Shown in pieces: positions 1-6,204 of a DNA stretch of 11,132 nucleotides (the stretch's first letter is position 1; each line of letters begins with the position of its first letter). Origin of the DNA: JANNHP01 sp031404455 (GTDB taxonomy: Bacteria > Planctomycetota > JAJSAM01 > JAJVHW01); NCBI GenBank assembly GCA_031404455.1, contig JANNHP010000138.1, positions 1 through 11,132 of the forward strand, given 5' to 3'. A program made the position numbers and the translations under genes. Under the pieces are notes generated by a model. That model was not told the origin of the DNA. It did no database searches and saw only the letters and a program-made list of their open reading frames with translations.

Positions 1-2
1 TC

Positions 3-494
3 GGCGGGCGTCCCGACCCGGTCGCGGCGCTCGCGGAACTCCCCGCAGCCGAGCGCGACGGCAAGACCGTGTTCGTCCGCTTCGCGCAGGCGCTCCTCGC
101 CGAGGACCTGAACAAGCTCGACGCCGTCTTCGACCCGGAGGCGTGCGCGCGGCCCGGCGAGGCGCCGCAGATGCAGCGCGACCGGCGCAAGGCGCTCCTC
201 GACCGCTACCGCGCGCTCGTCGAGAAGAACGACCTGAAGTCGCTGAGATTCGAGGACGTGATCGACGTCCCGCGCTCGCGCGTCTTCACGAAGGAGGGCG
301 CCACGTCCGCGGCGCTCACCGGGTTCGGCTCCGAGGTCCGCGACATGGCCCTTCGCCTCGCCGACGGCGAGATGCTGGTCGTCGGCCGCACCACGGCCCC
401 GAAGCTCGGCGACGTGCAGGTGCTCGCGCGCGAGGTCGTGATGCGCGTGAAGAAGACCGGCGAGACCTGGCGGATCGTCGAGATCCTCTCCTAG
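3..494 (+). CDS. Hypothetical protein, 3' end only (5' end outside window)
   Basis: The frame is open from the first bases of the window to a TAG at 492-494, so the true start lies upstream. A GTG at 69 is possible, but the residues before it (GGRPDPVAALAELPAAERDG) read as normal protein. I do not recognise the family. The visible ~163 residues are soluble, with a charged helical first half rich in Asp, Arg and Lys. The second half looks beta-rich and ends in a strand-like VVMRVKKTGETWRIVEIL. A helix-then-sheet layout ending in 'W-x-I-V' is reminiscent of NTF2/SnoaL-like folds, but this is a guess from pattern only. No signal peptide or membrane segment is visible in the part present. The stop codon lies inside the palindrome at 491-552, and the gene converges on the minus-strand operon that ends at 549. 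Confidence 0.7.
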   Translation, partial: GGRPDPVAALAELPAAERDGKTVFVRFAQALLAEDLNKLDAVFDPEACARPGEAPQMQRDRRKALLDRYRALVEKNDLKSLRFEDVIDVPRSRVFTKEGATSAALTGFGSEVRDMALRLADGEMLVVGRTTAPKLGDVQVLAREVVMRVKKTGETWRIVEILS

Positions 495-552
495 GAGCGT
501 GTCCGGCGACGACCGTCGCAAGTGCGTGGGGTTGTCTCGGACACGCTCCTAG
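491..552. terminator. Perfect 15-bp inverted repeat between convergent genes
   Basis: Arms at 491-505 (CTAGGAGCGTGTCCG) and 538-552 are exact reverse complements, separated by 32 bases. A smaller hairpin (GCGAC/GTCGC, 506-510 and 515-519) sits inside the loop. The left arm holds the TAG stop of the plus-strand gene (492-494), and the right arm holds the TAG stop of the minus-strand gene (551-549). The obvious role is a bidirectional terminator, although neither side has a T-run. Each arm also has a TA one base in from its outer end, so a tiny TA-flanked element remnant is the alternative reading. Confidence 0.6.
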
Positions 553-878
553 CTCTCCATCGACGCGAGCGACGTCGAGAGCGCGTCGAGGCGCGTGAAG
601 CTCGCCTTCGGGAAGCGGCGTTGCGCCTCGGTGAGCGCCGCGGGCGTGCCGCCGGCGAAGAGGATCGCGGCGCCCGCGACCTGGGCGTCGGCGCCGATCC
701 GCGCCGCGAGGTCGAGCGCGCGCTGCGGCGACGTCTCCGTGCAGACGACGAACACCTCGGGCGTGAACACGGGCAGCGGCGGTGCCGAGACGGCCGTCAC
801 CTCGTGACCGTCCTCGCGGAGCGACTCGGCGAGTTCGTCGCGCTTCGCGGGGTCGAGGTGGAGGACGAGGATCTTCAT
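549..878 (-). CDS. Receiver-like (CheY-fold) protein lacking phospho-acceptor Asp
   Basis: This 109-residue protein starts MKILVLHLDPAKRDELAESL and follows the outline of a response-regulator receiver domain. It has a first beta strand (residues 2-7), an acidic residue after it (Asp9), a helix, a second strand (HEVTAV, about 25-30) and a third strand (EVFVVCTE, about 41-48). In a canonical receiver the third strand ends in the phosphorylated Asp; here that position reads CTE. The fourth strand is AAILFAGGTP, and the usual Lys of the fifth strand is not evident. It is therefore probably a pseudo-receiver that cannot be phosphorylated in the ordinary way. There is no output domain. The ATG at 878-876 lies 13 bp after the rhomboid stop, so it is the last gene of a three-gene operon. 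The stop is within the palindrome at 491-552. Assignment to the receiver superfamily is an inference from pattern; a diverged Rossmann-like protein is the alternative. Confidence 0.7.
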   Translation of the reverse strand: MKILVLHLDPAKRDELAESLREDGHEVTAVSAPPLPVFTPEVFVVCTETSPQRALDLAARIGADAQVAGAAILFAGGTPAALTEAQRRFPKASFTRLDALSTSLASMES

Positions 879-891
879 GCGGGCGTGAACG

Positions 892-2970
892 CTACTGCAC
901 GGGAGTCAGCGACCGCGCGATTCGGAAGGCGGCCGCGTCGTCCTCCGCGACTCCGTCCGGGGCGATGGGAACGAGGACGAGCGCGAAGGCGGTCCCCCTG
1001 CGGAACGTGCGCAGCCGGAATCCGGCGCCGGACTCGTCCGTGTATTCGGCCGTCTCGTACGCGAGTCCGTCGCCGGTCGCGGTCGCATCCCTGGCTACGG
1101 GACCCTTGGCGAAGAGGCGGCGGACCTCGTCCGAGTCGGGGAGGACGAGCGCGGGCAGCGGCCGATCGGGCTCCGCGCCGAGATGCACCGCGAAGTCGAT
1201 GGGCGGCCGGCGCGCGACGATCGCGCCCTTCGCCGGCGTTTCGCGGAGCCACGCCGGGATCTCGCAGCGCGCCCCGGGCGCCGTCAGCGTGCGCTCGCCC
1301 CGCCACTCGCCCATCCGCGCGACCGTCACCCAGACCGACTCGATCATCACGGCGCAGAGTCCGATCGCGGCGACGCGGCGCATCACCGCGTGCGCGCGCC
1401 GCTCGCCGTCCGTGGGGAGCAGCAGGGAGCCGAGCGCCGCTCCCGCGAGGAACCCGCCCGCGTGCGCGGCGTTGTCGATCGCGTCGATCTCGACGATTCC
1501 CACCGCGAGGGTCGCGAGAACGGTGATGCCGAGGGCGGCGAGCCACCGGCGCCGCTCCGTCGCGCCGAAGAGGGCGGGACGGCGGAGCACGAGCACGCCG
1601 AGGGCGCCGATCAGTCCCATCCCGGCGCCGCTCGCCCCGACTCCGAGACCGGTGTCCGCGACGAAGGCACTCGCCGCCGACGCGGCGAAGCCGGAGCCGA
1701 GGTAGACGATCGCGGTGCGCGCCCATCCGCTGCGCGTCTCGTACGGCACGCCGACGAACAGGATCGCGCCGAGGTTCATCCCGAGGTGCACCCAGCCGCC
1801 GTGGAGGAGCATCGTGGCGCCGAGACGCCACCACTCGCCCTCGTCGCGGATGAGCGGGGCGGAGAGGGCACCCGCCGAGACGAGCGAGATGGATTCGGTG
1901 CCGAGCCCCAGGAACACCGCGATGCTCGCGACCGCCGTCAGCACCGCGGCGACGAGAGTCGCGGGCGCGCGGCGGCGCAGCGGCACGGCGCCGGCGAGCG
2001 ACCGCTCGGACAGCGAGGTCGTCTCGAGTCCGTCGAGCGCCCCGGGATCGACGCCCCCGGCGCGGGCCACGACCAGCGCGCCCGCGCCGCATCGGGAGAG
2101 CCCCGCTTCGGCGTCCGCGCGCAGACTGCCCCGGCCCCGCGACCGGGCCGCGGCGTAGCCCGCCGCCGCGGACTTCGCGTCGCCGCGCGCCTCGTGGGAG
2201 CGGGCGGCGGCGAACTCCGCGGTCCCCGGCGGCCCCGCCATCAGCGGGAGCTTCCGGGCGACGGCCTCCGCGAGGAACTCCGTCCGTCCGGCGGCCGCGA
2301 GGAGGCAGCGCCGCGCCGCAGCGCGCGTCGACGCGGGTGCGTCCTCGCGCAGTTCGAGATCGAGGCAGGCGCGCGTCGCGCGGCCGAGATCGCCGGTGTC
2401 CGACGCCGCACGGACCTCGAGCGCGAGGAGCACGGCCGACGTCGCCCTCGCCGACGCGAGGAGGGCGAGGACCTCGTCCCACCGCCGCCGCGACGCGGCG
2501 GGCAGCACGCGCACGAGCATCTCGCCGCCGAGTTCCGGCGGGATGCCGACCGTTCGAGACACCCGCTCGAGACGACGTCGGCAGCCCGCGTCGTCGCCCC
2601 GCTCCGCGGCCGCCATCGCGCCGTAGAGAGCCGCCTCGCGGCGCAGCGGCTCCGGCATGCCGAGCAGCGCCGCGCCCGTCGTCGCGGTCGCAGAGGCGAA
2701 GCCGTAGCGGCGCGACCGCGCGGCGCGGCGGGCCGCCTCGAGCAGGGCGCTCGGCGCGATCGCCACCGCGAGGAACGCCGAGAACGAGGGCCACGCCACC
2801 GCCCTCGTCCAGCCGGGGATCGCCACTCCCGCCGAGGCCACGGCGAGCAGCACCCCGAGCTCGATCATGTAGACGCGGAACGCGAACGCCCGCCGGTGGA
2901 GCAGTTGGGCGAGCCCGATCACGGCGCCGAGCGCCACGGTGTAGAGGAGGAGGCGGGCTTCTACGTCCAC
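892..2970 (-). CDS. Rhomboid-family intramembrane serine protease, large multidomain form
   Basis: This 692-residue membrane protein begins at GTG (2970-2968), 10 bp after the lipoprotein stop. The rhomboid core lies at about residues 335-520. It contains HGGWVHLGMN (390-399; conserved His390, His395 and Asn399), GASGAG with nucleophile Ser447, and AHAGG with the dyad His503. Both catalytic residues are present, so it should be an active protease cutting substrates within or near their membrane segments. The N-terminus adds two hydrophobic segments (about 7-25 and 33-52, perhaps a third at 62-78). A long Ala/Arg-rich helical region (about 80-300) follows, resembling a degenerate TPR-type scaffold. 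After the core there is another hydrophobic helix (about 532-552) and a soluble alpha/beta tail (about 560-692). Typical bacterial rhomboids have 200-300 residues, so both ends are additions of unknown role. It is co-transcribed with the lipoprotein upstream and the pseudo-receiver downstream. The substrate cannot be inferred. Confidence 0.9.
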   Translation of the reverse strand: MDVEARLLLYTVALGAVIGLAQLLHRRAFAFRVYMIELGVLLAVASAGVAIPGWTRAVAWPSFSAFLAVAIAPSALLEAARRAARSRRYGFASATATTGAALLGMPEPLRREAALYGAMAAAERGDDAGCRRRLERVSRTVGIPPELGGEMLVRVLPAASRRRWDEVLALLASARATSAVLLALEVRAASDTGDLGRATRACLDLELREDAPASTRAAARRCLLAAAGRTEFLAEAVARKLPLMAGPPGTAEFAAARSHEARGDAKSAAAGYAAARSRGRGSLRADAEAGLSRCGAGALVVARAGGVDPGALDGLETTSLSERSLAGAVPLRRRAPATLVAAVLTAVASIAVFLGLGTESISLVSAGALSAPLIRDEGEWWRLGATMLLHGGWVHLGMNLGAILFVGVPYETRSGWARTAIVYLGSGFAASAASAFVADTGLGVGASGAGMGLIGALGVLVLRRPALFGATERRRWLAALGITVLATLAVGIVEIDAIDNAAHAGGFLAGAALGSLLLPTDGERRAHAVMRRVAAIGLCAVMIESVWVTVARMGEWRGERTLTAPGARCEIPAWLRETPAKGAIVARRPPIDFAVHLGAEPDRPLPALVLPDSDEVRRLFAKGPVARDATATGDGLAYETAEYTDESGAGFRLRTFRRGTAFALVLVPIAPDGVAEDDAAAFRIARSLTPVQ

Positions 2971-2980
2971 GCGAGGCGGT

Positions 2981-3703
2981 TCAGCGGGTGCGGTCCGGCT
3001 TGCACTCGAGGCAGGGCTGGTATCCGAAGTCGAGCGCCTGGAACGACGTCGCGTACTGACGCCGGCGATCGGGGGGGACGTCCTTCATCTGCGGGCAGCC
3101 CGGCAGGTGGTAGAGGCGCGTCGCCGCGTCGCCGAGGTACTCCTTCGGAGCCGCCCCGACGAAGCCCGGCGCGCCGCCCGCCGACATGATCTCCTTCGGG
3201 ACGAGGTTCAGGATCGCGTTGCGGATCTTCTCGAGCTCCGGGACGGACAGCGAGACGGACTCCACGCGGTGGTCCGTGCCGTCGGCGACGACGTAGTACA
3301 CCTGCGTCCCCTGCTTCGGCTCCCGGCCCTCGCCGCTCGACGGATAGCGCTCGTCCATCTCGTCGAACTTCTGCTCCGCGACCACGCGCCAGAGGCCCAC
3401 GACCTGGTCCTCGGAGATCTCGAACGCTCCCGCGAGTTGCTTGCGCCGCGGCAGGCGGACGACCACGTCGTAGGTCGCGCGGCCCGTGCGCTCGAAGACG
3501 ATCTCGAAGTCGGTCGGCGGTTCGATGAGGTCGCGCACCTTGACACCGAGCTTGAAGTCCTCGGGCGGAGTCTGCGCCTGGGTCGAGAACTTCTTCGGCC
3601 CCATCAGCCCCGTCAGCTTCCCGATTCCGTAGTAGAGGGCGCAGCCTGGGGTTGCGGTGAGGAGGCCGAGGAGGAGGAGCAACGCCGGAAGTCTCGTTCG
3701 CAT
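2981..3703 (-). CDS. Lipoprotein with C-terminal His/Cys metal-binding-like motif
   Basis: This 240-residue protein is read from ATG at 3703-3701. A TTG two codons upstream is in frame but less likely. The N-terminus is a lipoprotein signal: MRTR, a Leu-rich hydrophobic stretch (5-15), then TATPGC with the acceptor Cys at 21. The -3 residue is Thr rather than Leu, so the lipobox is slightly atypical. The middle (about 50-170) is soluble and unrecognised, with beta-rich segments such as FEIVFERTG and TYDVVVRLP. The C-terminus (197-236) reads LYHLPGCPQM...GYQPCLECKP. This gives H199-x3-C203 and then C231-x2-C234, with 'GYxPCxxCKP' as in the small zinc-site motif of Ada-like and competence/nuclease-associated domains. 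It was probably exported, lipid-anchored and able to bind a metal. It is the first gene of the operon leading into the rhomboid protease, which suggests a shared envelope function. It is divergent from dgt with a 107-bp gap. Function unknown. Confidence 0.85.
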   Translation of the reverse strand: MRTRLPALLLLLGLLTATPGCALYYGIGKLTGLMGPKKFSTQAQTPPEDFKLGVKVRDLIEPPTDFEIVFERTGRATYDVVVRLPRRKQLAGAFEISEDQVVGLWRVVAEQKFDEMDERYPSSGEGREPKQGTQVYYVVADGTDHRVESVSLSVPELEKIRNAILNLVPKEIMSAGGAPGFVGAAPKEYLGDAATRLYHLPGCPQMKDVPPDRRRQYATSFQALDFGYQPCLECKPDRTR

Positions 3704-3810
3704 CCGCAAAGCATCGGTCCCGGCCTCGCGACGGCCAACGATTCGTTCCGCGGCGGCGCGTCACCCCACCCGTCCCCCCACCGTCCCCACCACCGGGTAA
3801 CGTCTCCCCC
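3704..3810. promoter_or_regulatory. Divergent intergenic region with dgt -10-like site
   Basis: These 107 bases separate the divergent lipoprotein and dgt starts and must hold both promoters. On the plus strand TAACGT (3798-3803) fits the TANNNT -10 consensus and ends 7 nt before the dgt ATG at 3811. With normal -10 to start-site spacing, transcription would begin at or next to the ATG. No Shine-Dalgarno sequence lies between. No good -35 is visible 16-18 bp upstream, where the sequence is C-rich. On the minus strand only a weak GATGCT lies close to the lipoprotein ATG. Confidence 0.4.
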
Positions 3811-4962
3811 ATGCGGACCCGTGCCGAGCTCGAAGCGATCGAGGACCGCGTCCTCGTCCCGTACGCCATGCGCAGCGCCGAGTCGCTCGGACGGGAGCAT
3901 GCGGAGTCCGAGCACGCGTACCGCACGGTCTACCAGCGCGACCGCGACCGGATCATCCACTGCGCCGCCTTCCGCAGGCTCGAGTACAAGACGCAGGTCT
4001 TCGTCAACACCGAGGGCGACTACTACCGCACGCGCCTCACCCACACGATCGAGGTGGCACAGATCGCGCGGACGATCGCCCGGGCGCTCGGTCTCAACGA
4101 GGACCTCACCGAGGCGCTCGCGCTCGTCCACGACCTCGGCCACGGCCCCTTCGGTCACGCGGGCGAGCACGCGCTCGCACAGTGCATGAAGGAACTCGAT
4201 CCCGACGGCGGCGGCTTCGAGCACAACCTCCAGGGACTCAGGATCGTCGAGAGGCTCGAGGTGCGCTATCCGTCCTTCCGCGGGCTGAACCTTTCGTTCG
4301 AGACGCGGGAAGGCATGGCGAAGCACGGCGATTACCTGAAGAAGGGCTCGGCCGCGCGGTTCCACCCCGAGCAGCGTCCCTTCCTCGAGGCGCTCGTCGC
4401 CGACACCGCCGACCGTCTCGCCTACAACCACCACGACCTCGACGACGGCCTCACGTCGGGCATCGTCACCGAGCGCGACGTGCGGGAGCTTCCGCACATC
4501 GATGCGGCGTTCGCCGCCGTGGACGCCGAGACGCCCGGACTCGCCCAGCGCGTCCGCATCAACCAGGCCTTCATCCACCTGATGAACGCGTCGGTCAGCG
4601 ACCTCGTCTCGGCCACGTCCGACCGCCTCGCCGCGTCGAAGGCGAGGAGCGTCGCCGACGTGCGCGCGGCGAAGGATCCGCTCGTCGGTTTCTCCCCCGC
4701 CGGTGCTGCGCGCCACGACGAGATGCACCGCTGGCTCTTCGCGCGCTTCTACAGCCACTGGAAGGTGGCGCGCATGCAGGAGACCGCGAAGCGCTTCCTC
4801 CGCACCGTGTTCCAGTCCTACGTCGACAACCCGCGCACGCTGCCCCCCGAGGTCGCCGAGCGCTGCGAGAGCGAGGGCCTCCACCGGGCCGTCTGCGACA
4901 TGGTCGCGTCGATGACCGACCGCGAGCTCCACGGCGAGTACCGCCGCATCGCGCTGCCCTGA
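3811..4962 (+). CDS. dgt: Deoxyguanosinetriphosphate triphosphohydrolase (dGTPase-like HD hydrolase)
   Basis: This 383-residue HD-superfamily enzyme is predicted to cleave dGTP (or dNTPs more generally) to the nucleoside and tripolyphosphate, so controlling the dNTP pool. The family signature is clear. RDRDRIIHCAAFRRLEYKTQ (about 43-62) is the nucleotide-binding start of the family. RLTHT supplies the first metal ligand His78, and HDLGHGPFGHAGE supplies His107-Asp108. A later DRLAYNHHDLDD supplies the remaining metal-binding Asp at about 201. The length suits the shorter single-domain type found in many bacteria (about 330-450) rather than the ~505-residue E. coli Dgt. It starts at ATG 3811 with a TANNNT hexamer just upstream and no Shine-Dalgarno sequence. 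It stands alone, transcribed divergently from the lipoprotein operon, and is followed by a GC hairpin. Exact dNTP preference cannot be read from sequence. Confidence 0.95.
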   Translation: MRTRAELEAIEDRVLVPYAMRSAESLGREHAESEHAYRTVYQRDRDRIIHCAAFRRLEYKTQVFVNTEGDYYRTRLTHTIEVAQIARTIARALGLNEDLTEALALVHDLGHGPFGHAGEHALAQCMKELDPDGGGFEHNLQGLRIVERLEVRYPSFRGLNLSFETREGMAKHGDYLKKGSAARFHPEQRPFLEALVADTADRLAYNHHDLDDGLTSGIVTERDVRELPHIDAAFAAVDAETPGLAQRVRINQAFIHLMNASVSDLVSATSDRLAASKARSVADVRAAKDPLVGFSPAGAARHDEMHRWLFARFYSHWKVARMQETAKRFLRTVFQSYVDNPRTLPPEVAERCESEGLHRAVCDMVASMTDRELHGEYRRIALP

Positions 4963-4969
4963 ATCGAAA

Positions 4970-4997
4970 GCCCCCGCGACGTTCGCGCCGCGGGGGC
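4970..4997. terminator. GC-rich hairpin after dgt
   Basis: A 9-bp perfect stem, GCCCCCGCG (4970-4978) with CGCGGGGGC (4989-4997), has a 10-nt loop and begins 8 bp after the dgt stop. On the plus strand there is no T-run after it. On the minus strand the stem is followed by CTTTCGATT, so it could also stop transcripts coming from etfA. It probably works as an intrinsic-like terminator between the convergent units. Confidence 0.7.
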
Positions 4998-5015
4998 CTC
5001 GAGGTCAGGTGGCTC

Positions 5016-5049
5016 TGAGAGAGAGTGGAGAGAGTGGGAGAGAGAGGAG
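5016..5049. repeat. GA-rich polypurine tract
   Basis: About 34 bases are built almost entirely of GA dinucleotides with GTGG interruptions (TGAGAGAGAGTGGAGAGAGT and onward). They lie in the non-coding gap between dgt and etfA, which converge. This is a low-complexity tract and differs from the GC-rich surroundings. No coding role is supported. It would be a C/U-rich stretch in any transcript running on from etfA, which could be unstructured RNA downstream of a terminator. Confidence 0.6.
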
Positions 5050-5121
5050 CCGACCAGCCTTGTGCCGAGAAGATACTGTGCGTCCCGAGGCATGGCAACC
5101 CCACCGGTCGTGCGCCCAGCC

Positions 5122-5217
5122 AGATTCCCAAGTTGAGAGAACGGACGCGGCGCAGGCGCTCGGCATCCGGGCTCGCAGCACGCCGCGGAAGCGCGACCGT
5201 TCTCAGAATGGGAATCT
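5122..5217. repeat. Long imperfect inverted repeat downstream of etfA
   Basis: The left arm at 5122-5149 (starting AGATTCCCA, containing GAGAACGGA) pairs with the right arm at 5192-5217 (CCGTTCTC and TGGGAATCT). A 9-bp outer stem is exact. After a short mismatched bulge an inner stem of about 8 bp follows, and a 42-nt GC-rich middle can fold further. It begins 10 bp past the etfA stop on the minus strand, so a terminator or 3'-end stabilising structure for the etf operon is the simplest role. A small structured RNA or a miniature repeat element is the alternative; only a genome search would tell. Confidence 0.55.
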
Positions 5218-5226
5218 CGCGAAAAG

Positions 5227-6204
5227 TCAGTTCTTCGCCGCGCGCAGCGCCGCGACGAGCGCCGGGACGATCTCGAACGCGTCGCCGACGATCCCGTAGT
5301 CCGCGATCTTGAAGATCGGCGCCTCGGCGTCCTTGTTGATCGCTACGATGCACTTCGCGGACGACATGCCGGCGAGATGCTGGATCGCGCCGGAGATGCC
5401 GACGGCCACGTAGAGCTTGGGCGACACCGTCTTGCCCGTCTGCCCCACCTGCTCGCCGTGGGGACGCCAGCCCGCATCGACGACCGCCCGGCTCGCGCCG
5501 ACCACGCCGCCGAGCGCCGCCGCGAGTTCCTCGACGAGGTGGAAATGTTCCGGCCCTTTCAGCCCGCGCCCGCCCGAGACGACGATGGCTGCCTCGGTGA
5601 GGTCCACGGTCTTCTTCTCGGGGACTTTCGACTCCTTCACCGTCGCGTCGGACGCGGCCGCATCGGGCGCCGCGTGGCTGACGATCGCCGCGGCGGCGCC
5701 GCCCGCGGCCACCGCGGGGAACGAGTTGGGACGCAGCCCGATGCAGAACGGCGTCGCCTTCACGTCGATCACCTGGATCGCCTTGCCCGCGTAGACCGGG
5801 CGCGTGACGCGCACCACGCCGCCCGCGACCTCGATCCCCGTCGCGTCGGCCGCCGCGCCCGCGCCGAGGCGTCCGGCGACGAGACCGAGGAGGTCGCGCC
5901 CGCGGACGGTCGCCGGGAAGAGGATCAGCGTCGCGCCGATCTCCTTCGACACGGCCGCGACCGCGCGTCCGTGCGGCGACGGCAGCGACGTCGCGACGCT
6001 CCCGCCAACGACGACGTGGATCGTCTTCGCGCCGCATCCGGCGGCGGACTGCGCGACGGCGGCGGCCCCCGCGCCGGTCACGACGCCGTGCACTTCGCCG
6101 CCGAGCGACGCCGCGAGCGCCGCGGCGGCGCCGAGACCCTCGAGCGCGGGCTTGCGCAGCGCGACGCCGTCGGACTCCAGGTACACCAAGATGATCGCGG
6201 TCAC
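5227..6204 (-). CDS. etfA: Electron transfer flavoprotein alpha subunit
   Basis: This 325-residue subunit of the heterodimeric ETF carries the redox-active FAD. It takes electrons from acyl-CoA and related dehydrogenases and hands them to the membrane ETF:quinone oxidoreductase. The N-terminal half (1-195) is the alpha/beta domain, starting MTAIILVYLE. The C-terminal FAD domain is textbook: VSGGRGLKGPE (209-219), GQTGKTVSP (254-262), GISGAIQHLAGM (269-280) and the stretch from INKDAEAPIF to ADYGIVGD (289-308). The chosen start is GTG at 6204-6202, which overlaps the etfB stop as GTGA, so translation is almost certainly coupled. This start gives the normal family length. A much longer open frame continues upstream, but it only shadows etfB. 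No dehydrogenase or ETF-QO gene lies in the window. Confidence 0.96.
   Translation of the reverse strand: MTAIILVYLESDGVALRKPALEGLGAAAALAASLGGEVHGVVTGAGAAAVAQSAAGCGAKTIHVVVGGSVATSLPSPHGRAVAAVSKEIGATLILFPATVRGRDLLGLVAGRLGAGAAADATGIEVAGGVVRVTRPVYAGKAIQVIDVKATPFCIGLRPNSFPAVAAGGAAAAIVSHAAPDAAASDATVKESKVPEKKTVDLTEAAIVVSGGRGLKGPEHFHLVEELAAALGGVVGASRAVVDAGWRPHGEQVGQTGKTVSPKLYVAVGISGAIQHLAGMSSAKCIVAINKDAEAPIFKIADYGIVGDAFEIVPALVAALRAAKN

Noticed and set aside
491..552. Palindrome as a transposon or insertion sequence
   Set aside because: Only 62 bp with no transposase, and the TA bases are part of the arms; a terminator explains it better without further genomic copies.
875..2794. 639-residue minus-strand open frame overlapping the rhomboid gene, and the long plus-strand frames over the same region
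   Set aside because: Arg/Pro/Gly-rich translations with no motifs; they mirror the rhomboid gene in other frames, as expected at this GC content.
3703..3709. TTG at 3709 as the lipoprotein start
   Set aside because: ATG two codons downstream gives a standard lipoprotein signal; the longer version adds only Met-Arg.
4963..5226. tRNA or other known RNA gene in the dgt-etfA gap
   Set aside because: No cloverleaf, no TTCGA-type T-loop in the right context and no recognisable riboswitch core; only the hairpins and GA tract described.
4595..6037. Long minus-strand frame spanning the end of dgt, the non-coding gap and etfA
   Set aside because: It covers two confident genes in shadow frames, and its only unique part (4963-5226) shows no protein-like pattern.
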